Assembly (NCBI RefSeq): GCF_000429025.1
Contig: NZ_KE386834.1
Span: 398,891-462,890, forward strand
Length of the DNA stretch: 64,000 bases
Source of the DNA: Actinospineispora spinosispora DSM 44797
GTDB lineage: Bacteria; Actinomycetota; Actinomycetes; Mycobacteriales; Pseudonocardiaceae
Reading direction: 5' to 3'
Shown: in pieces, positions 7,707 to 16,884 of the stretch
How positions within the stretch are numbered: the first letter of the stretch is position 1
Layout: each line of letters opens with the position of its first letter
Translations under genes and position numbers: made by a program
The notes under the pieces: model-generated
Databases searched by the model: none
Seen by the model: only the letters and a program-made list of their open reading frames with translations
Told to the model about the DNA's origin: nothing

Positions 7707-8936
7707 ATGGCCGGTAGACGACGACGGTCCCCCTCGGCGGTCCGCGGAGCTGGTCGACAGCTCGGCGGGCCGCTGGTCATCCTGTTCATCCTGGTTCCCG
7801 CGCTCGGGCCCGCGGGGATTCCGGCGCTCCTCACGCTCGATCGACCCGCCGTCGTCGACAGTGCCGACGAGGCCGTCGTGCCGGTGGAGGCTCAACGTCT
7901 GGTCCCGGCACCCGACGAGAAGCTGGACGCCGCGGGTTTTCCGCTGACCGATCGCACGGCGGCCGAGCCGGCGAAACAACCTTCGGTCACTCTCGCCGCG
8001 TCCGGCAAGCCCGGTTGCGTCGGCTCCTCGAGCGGCGCATTCACCTCGGGCTCGACGGCCGGGAGCACCGGCGACACACCGGTCGCCGTGCCGCGCTCCG
8101 GCGGGCGCAGGGTGCCGGTCTCGACCGCGTCCGCGCTGACCGCCGCCCTGTCCTCGGCGCGTCCCGGCGACACCATCGAGCTCGCCGACGGCCGATACTC
8201 CGGCAAGTTCGTCACCACGGTGGCCGGTACGGCGGCCAACCCGATCACCCTCGTCGGGTCCTGCGCGGCGGTGATCGACGGCGGTTCCGGCAGCGGCTAC
8301 GCGCTGCACCTCAACGGTGCGAGCTACTGGCGGCTCGCCGGGTTCACGATCACCGGCGCCGACAAGGGCGTGATGACCGACCGCACCGGCCACGCCGTGC
8401 TGTCACACCTGACCGTGGGAAACAGCGGCTCCGAAGCAGTGCACTTCCTCAACTTCAGCTCCAACAACGTGATCCAGCACAGCCTGATCCACCACACCGG
8501 CAAGACGAAGCCGCAGTTCGGTGAGGGTGTCTACTTCGGGTCGGCGAAGTCGAACTGGGGGATCAAGTCCGGCGGCAAACCAGACCTGTCGAATGGCAAC
8601 CGGGCACTGAACAACCAGTTCCGCTCCACCACCGCGGAGAACATCGACGCGAAGGAGGAGACCAGCGGTGGCGTCATCGCGGGCAACTCCTTCGACGGGT
8701 CCGCGATCAGCGGCCAGAACTCGGCCGACTCGGTGGTCGACGTGAAGGGTGTGCGCTACCGCGTGGTGAACAACCGCACGAGCGGCGCCAGCAGCGCACT
8801 GAAGGACCTGATCCAGACCCACGTGATCACCCAGCCCGCCACCTCGGGCTGCAACAACACCTTCGCCGGCAACACCTTCACCGGCTCAGGCTTCACCGGC
8901 AACGAGGTCCTGGAAGACAAGAAATGCACAACCTGA
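7707..8936 (+). CDS. Secreted right-handed beta-helix protein, chondroitinase-B-like
   Basis: The product is 409 residues. A short basic start (MAGRRRR) is followed by a hydrophobic segment at about 22-45, consistent with secretion. The region with STASALTAALSSARPGDTIELADGRYSGKFV is the typical beginning of alginate/chondroitin lyase-like beta helices (PL6 type), followed by rungs such as YWRLAGFTITGADKGV and NVIQHSLIHHTGK. Substrate and catalytic activity are not certain. Two cysteines near the end could form a disulfide. The ATG lies 4 bp after the previous stop, so the two beta-helix genes form an operon. A longer in-frame start at 7650 would overlap that gene and is less likely. Confidence 0.8.
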   Translation: MAGRRRRSPSAVRGAGRQLGGPLVILFILVPALGPAGIPALLTLDRPAVVDSADEAVVPVEAQRLVPAPDEKLDAAGFPLTDRTAAEPAKQPSVTLAASGKPGCVGSSSGAFTSGSTAGSTGDTPVAVPRSGGRRVPVSTASALTAALSSARPGDTIELADGRYSGKFVTTVAGTAANPITLVGSCAAVIDGGSGSGYALHLNGASYWRLAGFTITGADKGVMTDRTGHAVLSHLTVGNSGSEAVHFLNFSSNNVIQHSLIHHTGKTKPQFGEGVYFGSAKSNWGIKSGGKPDLSNGNRALNNQFRSTTAENIDAKEETSGGVIAGNSFDGSAISGQNSADSVVDVKGVRYRVVNNRTSGASSALKDLIQTHVITQPATSGCNNTFAGNTFTGSGFTGNEVLEDKKCTT

Positions 8937-8937
8937 C

Positions 8938-9358
8938 CTCGTGAGTGATGAGGGCGTCTACCGCGAAGCGGCGCCGAAGGCGTAGCCGGAGTGGGCACTC
9001 ACGACAGCTTTTCCGTCGTGAGGGTCCAGTCCGGCTATAGGCGGCCTCAGCACTCACGAGGACCCCGAGGCCGTGCACTCTGTGCACGCGGTCGGGACCA
9101 CGGCCCCGTGCCCGGCTTAGCCCGTGCCCGGCTTCAAGGCATCTCGGCTTCGCCGTCGACTCGTGAGTGGCAAGGGCGCCTATAGGCGCCCGGATCACTC
9201 ACGACGGAAAAGCTGTCGTGAGTGCTCCGAGCGCCTACGCCTGCGGCGCCGCTGCGCGGTAGACGCCCTTGCCACTCACGAGGGCGCCGCTGCGCGGTAG
9301 ACGCCCTTGCCACTCACGAGGGCGCCGCTTCGCGGTAGACGCCCTTGCCGCTCACGGG
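8938..9358. repeat. Intergenic cluster of inverted and tandem GTGAGTG repeats
   Basis: This 424-bp gap between convergent genes has no coding sequence. It holds one inverted copy of a 38-bp unit (8938-8975), three direct tandem copies (9245-9358), and a 27-bp sequence at 8996-9022 repeated in inverted orientation at 9196-9222, itself partly palindromic. Other CACTCACGAG or CTCGTGAGTG pieces occur near 9051 and 9161. The transcript could fold as one large hairpin. The cluster ends 3 bp before the ilvD stop. Confidence 0.85.
9245..9358. repeat. Three tandem 38-bp repeats
   Basis: The units are 9245-9282, 9283-9320 and 9321-9358. The first two are identical; the third differs at a few bases. 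Each contains GCGGTAGACGCCCTTGCC and ends in CTCACGAG or CTCACGGG. There are no spacers between units, so it is not CRISPR-like. Confidence 0.9.
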
Positions 9359-9360
9359 AC

Positions 9361-11064
9361 TCACGAGCAGATTGCTCCGTGGGCTGCTGAGCCGACCAGC
9401 TTCACGTACTTGCCCAGGACGCCTGTGCGGATCGCGGGGGGCAGGGGTTCCCAGCCTTCGCGGCGGCGCGCCAGCTCCTCCTCGGGGACGTCCAGCTTCA
9501 GCTCGCGGGTCGTCATGTCCAGGGTGATCTGGTCGCCGTCCCTGACGAAGGCGATCGGGCCGCCTTCCGTGGCCTCGGGGGCGATGTGGCCGATGCACAG
9601 GCCCGTGGTGGCGCCGGAGAACCGGCCGTCGGTGATCAGCAGGACGTCCTTGCCGAGGCCGGCGCCCTTGATCATGCCGGTGACCGCGAGCATCTCGCGC
9701 ATCCCCGGCCCGCCGCGCGGTCCCTCGTAGCGGATCACCACGACGTCGCCGGCCGTGACGGTGCCGTCTGCGACCGCGTCCAGCGCGCCCTGCTCCCGCT
9801 CGAACACCCGGGCGGTGCCGGTGAACACCGCCGAGTCGAAGCCGGCGCTCTTCACCACGGCGCCGTCGGGGGCGAGCGAGCCGCGCAGGATCGTCAGACC
9901 GCCGGTGGGATGGATGGGGTTGTCCATCTTGTGGACGATCTTGCCGTCCAGGTCGGGCGGGGCGAGGTCGGCGAGGTTCTCCGCGAGGGTGCGGCCGGTG
10001 ACGGTCAGCACGTCACCGTGCAGGACACCCGCGTCCAGCAGCGCACGCATCACCACCGGCACGCCGCCGACCTGGTCGACGCTGGCCATCACGTACGAAC
10101 CGAACGGCTTGACGTCGGCGAGGTGCGGGACCCGGTCGCCGACCCGGTTGAAGTCGTCCAGGGTCAGGTCGACCTCGGCCTCGCGGGCGATCGCCAGCAG
10201 GTGCAGCACCGCGTTCGTCGAGCCGCCGAACGCCATGACCACGGCGATCGCGTTCTCGAACGCCTCCTTCGTCAGGATCTGGCGCGCCGTGATGCCCTTC
10301 GCGATGAGGTTCACCACCGCCTCACCGGACGCCCTGGCGATGCCGTCGCGGCGCCGGTCCACGGCGGGCGGGCTCGCCGAACCGGGCAACGCCATCCCGA
10401 GCGCCTCGGCCGCCGAGGCCATGGTGTTCGCGGTGTACATGCCGCCGCAGGCGCCTTCGCCCGGACAGATCGCCTTCTCGATCTCGGTCAGCTCCTCGCG
10501 CGTGATCAGGCCCTTGTAGCAGGCGCCGACCGCCTCGAACGCGTCGCTGATGTTGACCTCGCGTTCACCGACCTTGCCGGGCATGATCGAACCCGCGTAG
10601 ACGAACACGCCGGCCAGATCGAGCCGCGCGGCGGCCATCAGCATGCCGGGCAGGCTCTTGTCGCAGCCGGCCAGCAGCACCGTGCCGTCCAGCCGCTCCG
10701 CCTGCACGACGGTCTCCACCGAGTCGGCGATGATCTCCCGGCTGACCAGCGAGTAGTGCATCCCGACGTGACCCATGGAGATGCCGTCGGACACCGAGAT
10801 GGTGCCGAACTCCATCGGGAACCCGCCCGCGCGGTGCACACCCTCCTTCGCGGCGAGACCGAGCCGCTGCAGCGACAGGTTGCACGGGGTGATCTCGTTC
10901 CAGCTGGACGCGATCCCGATCTGCGGCTTGTTGAAGTCCTCGTCGCGCATGCCGACGGCGCGCAGCATGCCGCGCGCCGCGGTGCGCTCCAACCCGTCGG
11001 TGACGTCGCGGCTGCGCGGCTTCAGGTCGTGTGCTGTCGTTGATCCGCTGGTCGGAGCAGACAT
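9361..11064 (-). CDS. ilvD: Dihydroxy-acid dehydratase
   Basis: The product is 567 residues, typical for IlvD. It dehydrates 2,3-dihydroxy-isovalerate and 2,3-dihydroxy-3-methylvalerate to the 2-keto acids for valine, isoleucine and leucine synthesis. The three iron-sulfur ligand cysteines are visible: C61 in EITPCNLS, C134 in LAGCDKSLPG and C206 in GEGACGGMYTANTM. The C-terminal GRFSGATTGLCIGHIAPEA segment with the catalytic serine is intact. GAGAGG precedes the ATG. The gene stands alone, apart from other ilv genes, with an epimerase gene upstream on the same strand after 58 bp. Confidence 0.97.
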   Translation of the reverse strand: MSAPTSGSTTAHDLKPRSRDVTDGLERTAARGMLRAVGMRDEDFNKPQIGIASSWNEITPCNLSLQRLGLAAKEGVHRAGGFPMEFGTISVSDGISMGHVGMHYSLVSREIIADSVETVVQAERLDGTVLLAGCDKSLPGMLMAAARLDLAGVFVYAGSIMPGKVGEREVNISDAFEAVGACYKGLITREELTEIEKAICPGEGACGGMYTANTMASAAEALGMALPGSASPPAVDRRRDGIARASGEAVVNLIAKGITARQILTKEAFENAIAVVMAFGGSTNAVLHLLAIAREAEVDLTLDDFNRVGDRVPHLADVKPFGSYVMASVDQVGGVPVVMRALLDAGVLHGDVLTVTGRTLAENLADLAPPDLDGKIVHKMDNPIHPTGGLTILRGSLAPDGAVVKSAGFDSAVFTGTARVFEREQGALDAVADGTVTAGDVVVIRYEGPRGGPGMREMLAVTGMIKGAGLGKDVLLITDGRFSGATTGLCIGHIAPEATEGGPIAFVRDGDQITLDMTTRELKLDVPEEELARRREGWEPLPPAIRTGVLGKYVKLVGSAAHGAICS

Positions 11065-11122
11065 CAGTGCCTCTCGGTGGCGGGTGGGTGAGTCCGGGAG
11101 GTGCCAGTCTGCTCCGACCGGA

Positions 11123-11980
11123 TCAACTCAGCGAGGTGAAGCCCGTCCGCCAGGTCGGGTACCTCGGGGTCCAGCCGAGCTTGTTCCTGGCCAGGGCGTT
11201 GGTGGCGCCGCGCTGCCAGCCCGCCCGGGTGTCGTCGGTGGCGACCGGGGGAGCGGGTTCACCGAGCGCCTCGGCCAGCGCGGGCAGCCAGTCGCGTGCC
11301 GCCGCGGGTTCGTCGTCGACGACGTTGACCGCGCCTGCCGGCCAGTCCAGCGCGGCGAGGGCGGCCAGCGCCGCGTCCTCGACGTGCACGAACGAGCTGA
11401 CCGCCGCGTCCGCCGTCAGCTCGCCGGCACGCAGCTGCCTGGCGACCTGCTCGTCGGCGGAGTACCAGGTGCCGGGCCCGTAGAGCAGGCCGTAGCGCAG
11501 GATCACGTGGTCGTCGAGCTCGGTGACCGCCTCTTCCAGCGCCCGCACACTGCCGATCGTGCCTGACCGGGGCGCGGGGGCGTCGACGTCCAGCGGGGTC
11601 GTCTCGTCGGCGGGTTCGCCGCCCGCCTCGTACGCCCAGGCGATCGACTGCGCGAGCATGCGGGTGACCCCGGCGGCGCGGGCCGCGTCGACCAGGTTTC
11701 GGGTGCCCTCCCTGCGGACCCGGCCGTGCGCGGCGAAGTCCAGCTCACCCAGAGCGGTCAGCTGATGCACGATCACGTCGGGCGCCGCCGCGCCGACGGC
11801 CTCGTGCAGCCGCTCGGCGTCGAGCGCGTCGGCGAGCACCCCCTCGGCGCCGAGCGAGTTCACCAACGCCACGCCGTGCCCGGACCGCGACGTTCCGGTG
11901 ACCTGGTGGCCCTGTTCGACCAGCAACGGCACGAGCTGGCGTCCGATCGCGCCGGTTGCGCCGGCAACAAAAATCCTCAT
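11123..11980 (-). CDS. NAD(P)-dependent epimerase/reductase (extended SDR)
   Basis: The product is 285 residues. The Rossmann motif GATGAIGRQLVPLL at the N-terminus is of the extended SDR type (G-x2-G-x2-G). VRALEEAVTELDDHVILRYGLLYGPGTWY holds the substrate-loop landmarks, but the usual YxxxK is not obvious, so it may be a reductase or binding protein rather than a sugar epimerase. The C-terminal RNKLGWTPRYPTWRTGF resembles sugar-nucleotide epimerases. It is divergent from the L,D-transpeptidase with a long hairpin in between. Confidence 0.8.
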   Translation of the reverse strand: MRIFVAGATGAIGRQLVPLLVEQGHQVTGTSRSGHGVALVNSLGAEGVLADALDAERLHEAVGAAAPDVIVHQLTALGELDFAAHGRVRREGTRNLVDAARAAGVTRMLAQSIAWAYEAGGEPADETTPLDVDAPAPRSGTIGSVRALEEAVTELDDHVILRYGLLYGPGTWYSADEQVARQLRAGELTADAAVSSFVHVEDAALAALAALDWPAGAVNVVDDEPAAARDWLPALAEALGEPAPPVATDDTRAGWQRGATNALARNKLGWTPRYPTWRTGFTSLS

Positions 11981-12068
11981 GCCGTCACGCTAGGACCCGG
12001 CACGCACGTTCGGCAGGGCCACACCGCACCATCCCCAACGGTCCACTTCCCCCACCACCCACCTCCGG

Positions 12069-12125
12069 ATGGCACGAATGTGGCTATAGGGACACTGAGC
12101 GTCCCTATAGCCACATTCGTGCCAT
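12069..12125. repeat. Perfect 25-bp inverted repeat in a divergent promoter region
   Basis: Arms 12069-12093 and 12101-12125 are perfectly complementary around the 7-nt loop ACTGAGC. It lies between divergent starts (11980 and 12190), so it is not an end-of-gene terminator for either neighbour. The rest of 11981-12189 shows no gene. It could be a transcript hairpin for the L,D-transpeptidase leader, a protein site, or a dispersed repeat. Confidence 0.8.
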
Positions 12126-12189
12126 TGGGGGTGAGGTGATCGGGTGGGCCGCGGGGTGGTCGGGTGGGTGGTTTGAGAGAGTGGGGGTG

Positions 12190-12915
12190 ATGCCTCGACG
12201 TGAATCGGTGTGCCTGAAGTCGGCCGTGCTGGCTCTTGTTCTGTTCGCGACGGTGGTCGCCTCGGGCGGAGCCGCCCGTCCGGTCGAGCTCGCCGGGCAC
12301 GTCACGCCCGCCGTCACGGGGCTTCCACCTGGAGTGAACGCGCCGGAGGGCAGCAACCAGCTGGTCACCGTGCTCGTCCCGAACGGCGCCAGCACGTCGG
12401 GCACGCTGCAGGCCTGGTCCCGGGGCCCCGGCGGGGCCTGGACCTCGGCGCTCGGTCCGGTGCGGGTGCGGGTCGGCACGCAGGGCGTCGGCACGACCAA
12501 CGAGAGCCTGAACCGGACTCCGCGCGGCACCTTCGACCTGCCGAGCGCTTTCGGCCGCCAGGCGAACCCGGGCACGAAGATGCCCTACCGGAAGGTCGAC
12601 AACAGCGACTGGTGGGTCAGCGACTCGCGCAGCGCCGCCTACAACACCTACCGCCGCTGCGCCCCCGGCAGCTGCACGTTCGACGAGAAGGCCGGGGAGA
12701 ACCTGGGGCGCGCCGGCGCCAGCTACGACTACGCCGTGGTGATCGGCTACAACACCGCGCCGGTTCGCTCCGGGGCGGGTTCGGCGTTCTTCGTGCACGT
12801 GGACGCAGGCGTCGCGTCGGCGGGCTGTGTGGTGACGCCGCGCGACTCGGTGATCGCCCTGCTGCGCTGGCTGGACCCCGCGCAACATCCGCGCATCACG
12901 ATCGGCCTCGGCTGA
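12190..12915 (+). CDS. L,D-transpeptidase family protein (YkuD fold), secreted
   Basis: The product is 241 residues. A basic start and a hydrophobic stretch at about 9-24 form a Sec signal peptide. The catalytic motif is FFVHVDAGVASAGCVV near residues 200-215, with the YkuD-type histidine and the nucleophilic cysteine in SAGCV. NRTPRGTFDLPSAFG and the NPGTKMPYRK/WWV stretch match actinobacterial members. It probably forms 3-3 crosslinks in peptidoglycan or attaches proteins to it, acting outside the membrane. The start was chosen at the ATG just before the signal peptide, after GAGAGTGGGGG. Confidence 0.82.
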   Translation: MPRRESVCLKSAVLALVLFATVVASGGAARPVELAGHVTPAVTGLPPGVNAPEGSNQLVTVLVPNGASTSGTLQAWSRGPGGAWTSALGPVRVRVGTQGVGTTNESLNRTPRGTFDLPSAFGRQANPGTKMPYRKVDNSDWWVSDSRSAAYNTYRRCAPGSCTFDEKAGENLGRAGASYDYAVVIGYNTAPVRSGAGSAFFVHVDAGVASAGCVVTPRDSVIALLRWLDPAQHPRITIGLG

Positions 12916-12930
12916 CGTCATTCCCAGGCT

Positions 12931-12960
12931 CTCAGGAGTCTCCTAAGCAGCGTCGATACC
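12931..12960 (+). promoter_or_regulatory. Promoter of the PAP2 gene with an overlapping inverted repeat
   Basis: GATACC (12955-12960) is a -10 hexamer 9 nt before the ATG at 12970, suggesting a leaderless or near-leaderless transcript. CTCAGGAG-T-CTCCTAAG (12931-12947) is an inverted repeat with one mismatched pair sitting over the -35 region, so it is a candidate operator. Confidence 0.5.
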
Positions 12961-12969
12961 GTGGGACCA

Positions 12970-13749
12970 ATGAGGTTCGCCGACGGATTTCTGCTGCTGT
13001 CGCTGGTCATCCTGCTCGCGGTGGTCTCGGCGGGCATCCTCACGGTGATCGCCAACCGGGCGGGCCGCCGGGTTCCCTCGGTGCCGCCGCTGTTCTGGGT
13101 GGGCGCGGGGATCACCGCCGTGCTGCTGGTGGCCCAGTCGGTGGTCGTCGACGCGGTGGAGGACAGCACCGAGGGCGCCACCGGTGGTCTCGGTGCGCTG
13201 GACCAGCCGGTGCTGGACTGGTTCGTGGCGAACCGGACGGGCTTCTGGACCGGCGTGGCGCTCGTGCTCGCGGCGATCGGCGGCACCGCCGCGATGAGCC
13301 TGCTGACCCTCGCGGCCACGGTGATCCTCTGGCGTACGGACCGGCGGGACCAGGCTGTCGTCGTCGCACTCACGGCGGCAGGCTCCGGGCTGCTCGTCCT
13401 CGGGTTCAAGACGCTCTACCGCAGGCACCGGCCGCCGCCGATCGAGCAGGTCGTCCACTATGCGGGGCACTCGTTGCCCTCGGGGCACACGCTGGGCTCG
13501 ACCGTGGTGCTCGGCGTCATCGCGGCCGTCGCCTACCTGAACCTGCGCAGCGCGTCGCACCGGCACCTGGTGATCGCCGGCGCGGTCGTTCTGGCATTCG
13601 CCATCGGGGTCAGCCGCATCTACCTGGCGGCGCACTGGCTGACCGACGTGCTCACCGGATGGTTCCTCGGCGGCGCCTGGCTGGCGGCCGCGGTGACGGT
13701 CCTGGCCTGGCTGCGCACACTGGACCGCAGCGAGGCTAGCCGCCGGTGA
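12970..13749 (+). CDS. PAP2 family membrane phosphatase
   Basis: The product is 259 residues with about six membrane segments. All three acid-phosphatase motifs are present: KTLYRRHRPPP (K-x6-RP), SLPSGHT (PSGH) and SRIYLAAHWLTD (SR-x5-H-x3-D). Family members dephosphorylate lipid phosphates such as undecaprenyl pyrophosphate, phosphatidate or phosphatidylglycerol phosphate at the outer membrane face. The ATG at 12970 fits the -10 better than a GTG at 12961. The 3' end overlaps the convergent membrane protein gene by 14 bp. Confidence 0.9.
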   Translation: MRFADGFLLLSLVILLAVVSAGILTVIANRAGRRVPSVPPLFWVGAGITAVLLVAQSVVVDAVEDSTEGATGGLGALDQPVLDWFVANRTGFWTGVALVLAAIGGTAAMSLLTLAATVILWRTDRRDQAVVVALTAAGSGLLVLGFKTLYRRHRPPPIEQVVHYAGHSLPSGHTLGSTVVLGVIAAVAYLNLRSASHRHLVIAGAVVLAFAIGVSRIYLAAHWLTDVLTGWFLGGAWLAAAVTVLAWLRTLDRSEASRR

Positions 13750-15520
13750 GCGCGCGGGCGTTCCACACGACCACGCCGTCGCGGCCCTGACCCGGACCGA
13801 GCAGCTGGTCCACCGTCGTGCGTAGCGCTTCGAAGTTCGGCTGGGCGGCGGCGAGGACCACCGCGTCGGCGTTCCAGTAACGCAGATCGGCGACCGCCTG
13901 CGCCTGGTTCGCGGTGGTGAGCGCCGGGACGGCCCCGGTCTGGGCGACACCGGTGAGCAGCGCCGAGGTGGGCGTGGGCACGGCACCGTAGGTGCCGTCC
14001 TTCGACGGGCCCGCCGGTCCGACGAAGTAGCCCTCCGCGATCGGGAAGCGCAGCCCCGCAACGACCTGCCAGTGCAGCGGACTCGCATACCCGGCGGCCG
14101 GCAGCGGCACGGTGACCAGTGTGTGGCCGGGTCGCACGTACTGCTCCCACGCGCCGTCGGTGAAGAACGCGGGTGCCGCCGGTCGCGGCTCGACGGTGAA
14201 CCGCACCGGCAGGATCGGGATCACCGCGAGCGACAGCGCCACGAACCACAACCGGCGCGGGGTCAGCCAGCCGAGACCGCGCACCGGGTTCGGCATCGAG
14301 GCACGCAGCATCTGGTCGCTGGCCAGCGCGAGCAGCATCCCGATCGCGGGCAGCGCCGCGAACGTCATCCGCGCTTCGATGAGCGACTCGAACAGCGGCA
14401 GCTTGCCCATCAGCAGCCACGGACCGGGAATGCCGGTGGGCTGACCGTAGAGCAGGGCGTGCCCGCCGTAGGACATAGCGAAGATCACCAGGACGGTGAT
14501 GCCGGCCAGCCGCGCCGGGATCTCGCGCCACAGCCACACCATCACGATGGCCAGCAGCCCGATCAGCGGCCAGCCGAAGAACGAGTTCTGCTCGGTCGGG
14601 TTGTCGACGTACTGACCGGGGTTGACGAGCTGACCGCCGAAGGACTGCCGGGGCAGCGAGACGAACGCGCTCAGGTCGTTGCCCGCCGGTCCGTGCAGCA
14701 GCGACTTGTAGCTGGCCGGCCCGAAGAACTGCATCCACAGCGGATAGCCGACCAGCCACACCGCGATGAGGGCCCCGAGACCGATCCCGGGCAGAGCACG
14801 CCGGGCGGCGGCGAGCACCTGCGCCGGGCGCATGACCAGCCAGGCCAGCACCATGACCAGGAGACCGGTGGCCAGGATGAGCAGCGGCTCCTCACCGATC
14901 AGCACCTGCAGGGCGACCAGCAGCCCCAGGATCAGACCGTCTCGCAGCGTGCGGCCGCGCTCGGCCAGCCGCAGAAGCCACAGCACGATGACGGGCAGGA
15001 CGAACATCGCGGTGAAGTTCGGGTGCGCGTGGGCGTGCGAGATGACCGGTGGTGCGAACGCGCAGCACGCCCCGCCGATCCCGGCGGCCCACCGGGACTG
15101 CACGAGGTGCCTGGAGAACACCACGTACCAGCCGGTCGCGGTACCGGCGAGCCCCGCGGTGAGGATGACCGCCCAGGTGACGGTCGGGCCGAACAGCCAG
15201 GTCAGCGGCGCGAGGGGAACCGCGAGACCGGGCATCGCGGTGTTGCCCATCAGGTTCACGCCGAGCGGGTAGTTCTGCAGCGTCGAGAACAGCGGGACGT
15301 GCCCGTGCGCGAGACCCTGGGCCTGCACCGCGAAGAACCACTCGAAGAGGTTCTGGTCCTCGCCGCTGTCCACCAGGTAGCCGTGGCTCAGGTCGAGCCA
15401 CAGGTCCACGTACAGGACGAAGGCCACCAGGAAGTAGGCGAGGACGATGATGCCGTCGAGTACCCGGGGGCGGGCCAGCGGCGGCATCTTGGTCGGCTCG
15501 GCGGACGCGGTGACGGTCAA
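13736..15520 (-). CDS. Polytopic membrane protein, GT-C glycosyltransferase-like
   Basis: The product is 594 residues with about 11-12 hydrophobic segments and a soluble C-terminal part from about residue 440. After the first segment, the exposed loop has SGEDQNLFEWFF, an acidic pair where GT-C transferases place catalytic residues, and FSTLQNYPLGVNLMGNT resembles the YP-x-G loop of DUF6311-type GT-C proteins. It may transfer a sugar from a polyprenyl-phosphate donor outside the membrane; this is an inference. The frame begins at a TTG (15520); an ATG at 15487 is a good alternative start. The gene is convergent with PAP2. Confidence 0.65.
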   Translation of the reverse strand: MTVTASAEPTKMPPLARPRVLDGIIVLAYFLVAFVLYVDLWLDLSHGYLVDSGEDQNLFEWFFAVQAQGLAHGHVPLFSTLQNYPLGVNLMGNTAMPGLAVPLAPLTWLFGPTVTWAVILTAGLAGTATGWYVVFSRHLVQSRWAAGIGGACCAFAPPVISHAHAHPNFTAMFVLPVIVLWLLRLAERGRTLRDGLILGLLVALQVLIGEEPLLILATGLLVMVLAWLVMRPAQVLAAARRALPGIGLGALIAVWLVGYPLWMQFFGPASYKSLLHGPAGNDLSAFVSLPRQSFGGQLVNPGQYVDNPTEQNSFFGWPLIGLLAIVMVWLWREIPARLAGITVLVIFAMSYGGHALLYGQPTGIPGPWLLMGKLPLFESLIEARMTFAALPAIGMLLALASDQMLRASMPNPVRGLGWLTPRRLWFVALSLAVIPILPVRFTVEPRPAAPAFFTDGAWEQYVRPGHTLVTVPLPAAGYASPLHWQVVAGLRFPIAEGYFVGPAGPSKDGTYGAVPTPTSALLTGVAQTGAVPALTTANQAQAVADLRYWNADAVVLAAAQPNFEALRTTVDQLLGPGQGRDGVVVWNARALTGG

Positions 15521-15573
15521 CGAACGATCACATCCCCGGGGCCGGTGTTACGGCTGGCCACAAGGTGCGAACC

Positions 15574-16866
15574 TTACCCGGCCATCGCCCGTTCGGCCGA
15601 AGCGGTTACCAGGTCCCTGGCCCTGGACAGGTCGGCGACCAGTCGGCCGCCCCGTTTGACGGTTCGACCCGCCACGATGACCGTGTCCACCATCCCGGGG
15701 TGCGCGGCGAGTACGACCGCGTCGGCGGCGTCGTGGACCGGGAAGAGGCCGACCGAGCCCGCCCGCAGCAGGATCAGATCGGCCGCCTTGCCCGGCTCGA
15801 GCGACCCGATCCGGCCGCTGAACCCGACGGCCTCGGCGCCGTAGGTGGTGGCCATCCGGAGTGCCTCGCGGGCTGGCAGCGGCGTCTCGTCCTCCGGGGC
15901 GCCGGTGCGGTGCGCGGCGAGCGCGAACCGCATCTGGGTGAACAGGTCCGAGGCGGCGACGGTCTCCGAGTCGACGCTGAGGCTGGGCCGCAGCCCGGCG
16001 GCGAGCATCCGGCGCAGCGCGACGCATGCGCCGAGGCCCGGCATGGTGAGCTCGATCTGCGGACTGATCGAGACGCTGCCGCCGTGCTCGGCCAGCAGCC
16101 GCAGGTCGGCCTCCGGGGCACCGTTGGCGTGCACGATCGTGAGGTCGGGACCGAGCAACCGGGCACTGTGCAGCGCGGCGATCCCGCGCCGCATCGAGTC
16201 CGGCCTGCCGCCCGCGACGTGCGCGGTGATCGGGACGTCCAGCTCCCTGGCCAGCGCGAAGTCCGCGGCCGTGGTGTCCAGGTCGGTGAAGTCGGGGCCC
16301 AGCGCACCCATCGCGAGCGTCACCGGCGCGCCGTCGTCGGCGAGCAGTTCCGCGCGGACCCGACGGATGTCCCCGGGGTGGCCGGCATACGGCTGACCGG
16401 CGCGGATCGGCCCGCAGTGGGCGAAGACCGCTCGGATGCCGGCGTCGCGCAGCGCGGCGACGGAGGCGTCGGAGTGCGCGGGTGAGGTTTGGATGTGTGC
16501 CCAGTCGACGAGTGTCGTGATGCCCGCGTCCAGGGCGGACAGCGCACCCCACAGTGTGCCCGCGTAGACGTCCTCGGGACGGAATCGCGCGCCGATCCGG
16601 CCGAGCAGCTGCTCCAGGTAGTCGCCGAGCGACCACTGCGCGCCCTGGTGCCGCAGTGGTGTCTGCCAGGTGTGGCGGTGGGTGTCCACCAGCCCGGGCA
16701 GCACCAGCATGCCGGTCGCATCGAGCTCCTCGGTGCCCGGCGCAACGGTCACCTGCTCGTCGACGGCGCTGATGATCCCGCCGTCGAACAGCACGTCACC
16801 GACTGCGAGCTCGCGGTCTCCGCCGTCCATGGTGACCACCCGGCCGCCCCGGATCACGGTTGCCAT
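15574..16866 (-). CDS. Amidohydrolase family protein (AtzB/TrzN/cytosine-deaminase-like)
   Basis: The product is 430 residues. DTHRHTWQTP supplies the H-x-H metal ligands after the N-terminal beta-sandwich strand; VPITAHVAGG and LTIVHANG hold further histidines and SVDSETVAASDLF the barrel-end aspartate. The C-terminus (KAADLILLRAGSVGLFPVHDAADAVVLAA) is typical of the subgroup-III amidohydrolases that deaminate or dechlorinate ring compounds. The natural substrate is unknown. The ATG at 16866 follows GAGAGGACTTCTG. A MarR regulator is divergent, separated by a phased repeat that probably controls this gene. Confidence 0.88.
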   Translation of the reverse strand: MATVIRGGRVVTMDGGDRELAVGDVLFDGGIISAVDEQVTVAPGTEELDATGMLVLPGLVDTHRHTWQTPLRHQGAQWSLGDYLEQLLGRIGARFRPEDVYAGTLWGALSALDAGITTLVDWAHIQTSPAHSDASVAALRDAGIRAVFAHCGPIRAGQPYAGHPGDIRRVRAELLADDGAPVTLAMGALGPDFTDLDTTAADFALARELDVPITAHVAGGRPDSMRRGIAALHSARLLGPDLTIVHANGAPEADLRLLAEHGGSVSISPQIELTMPGLGACVALRRMLAAGLRPSLSVDSETVAASDLFTQMRFALAAHRTGAPEDETPLPAREALRMATTYGAEAVGFSGRIGSLEPGKAADLILLRAGSVGLFPVHDAADAVVLAAHPGMVDTVIVAGRTVKRGGRLVADLSRARDLVTASAERAMAG

Positions 16867-16884
16867 CAGAAGTCCTCTCAGTAG

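Noticed and set aside
9245..9358. CRISPR array
   Set aside because: The 38-bp units abut with no spacers, and no cas gene is in the window.
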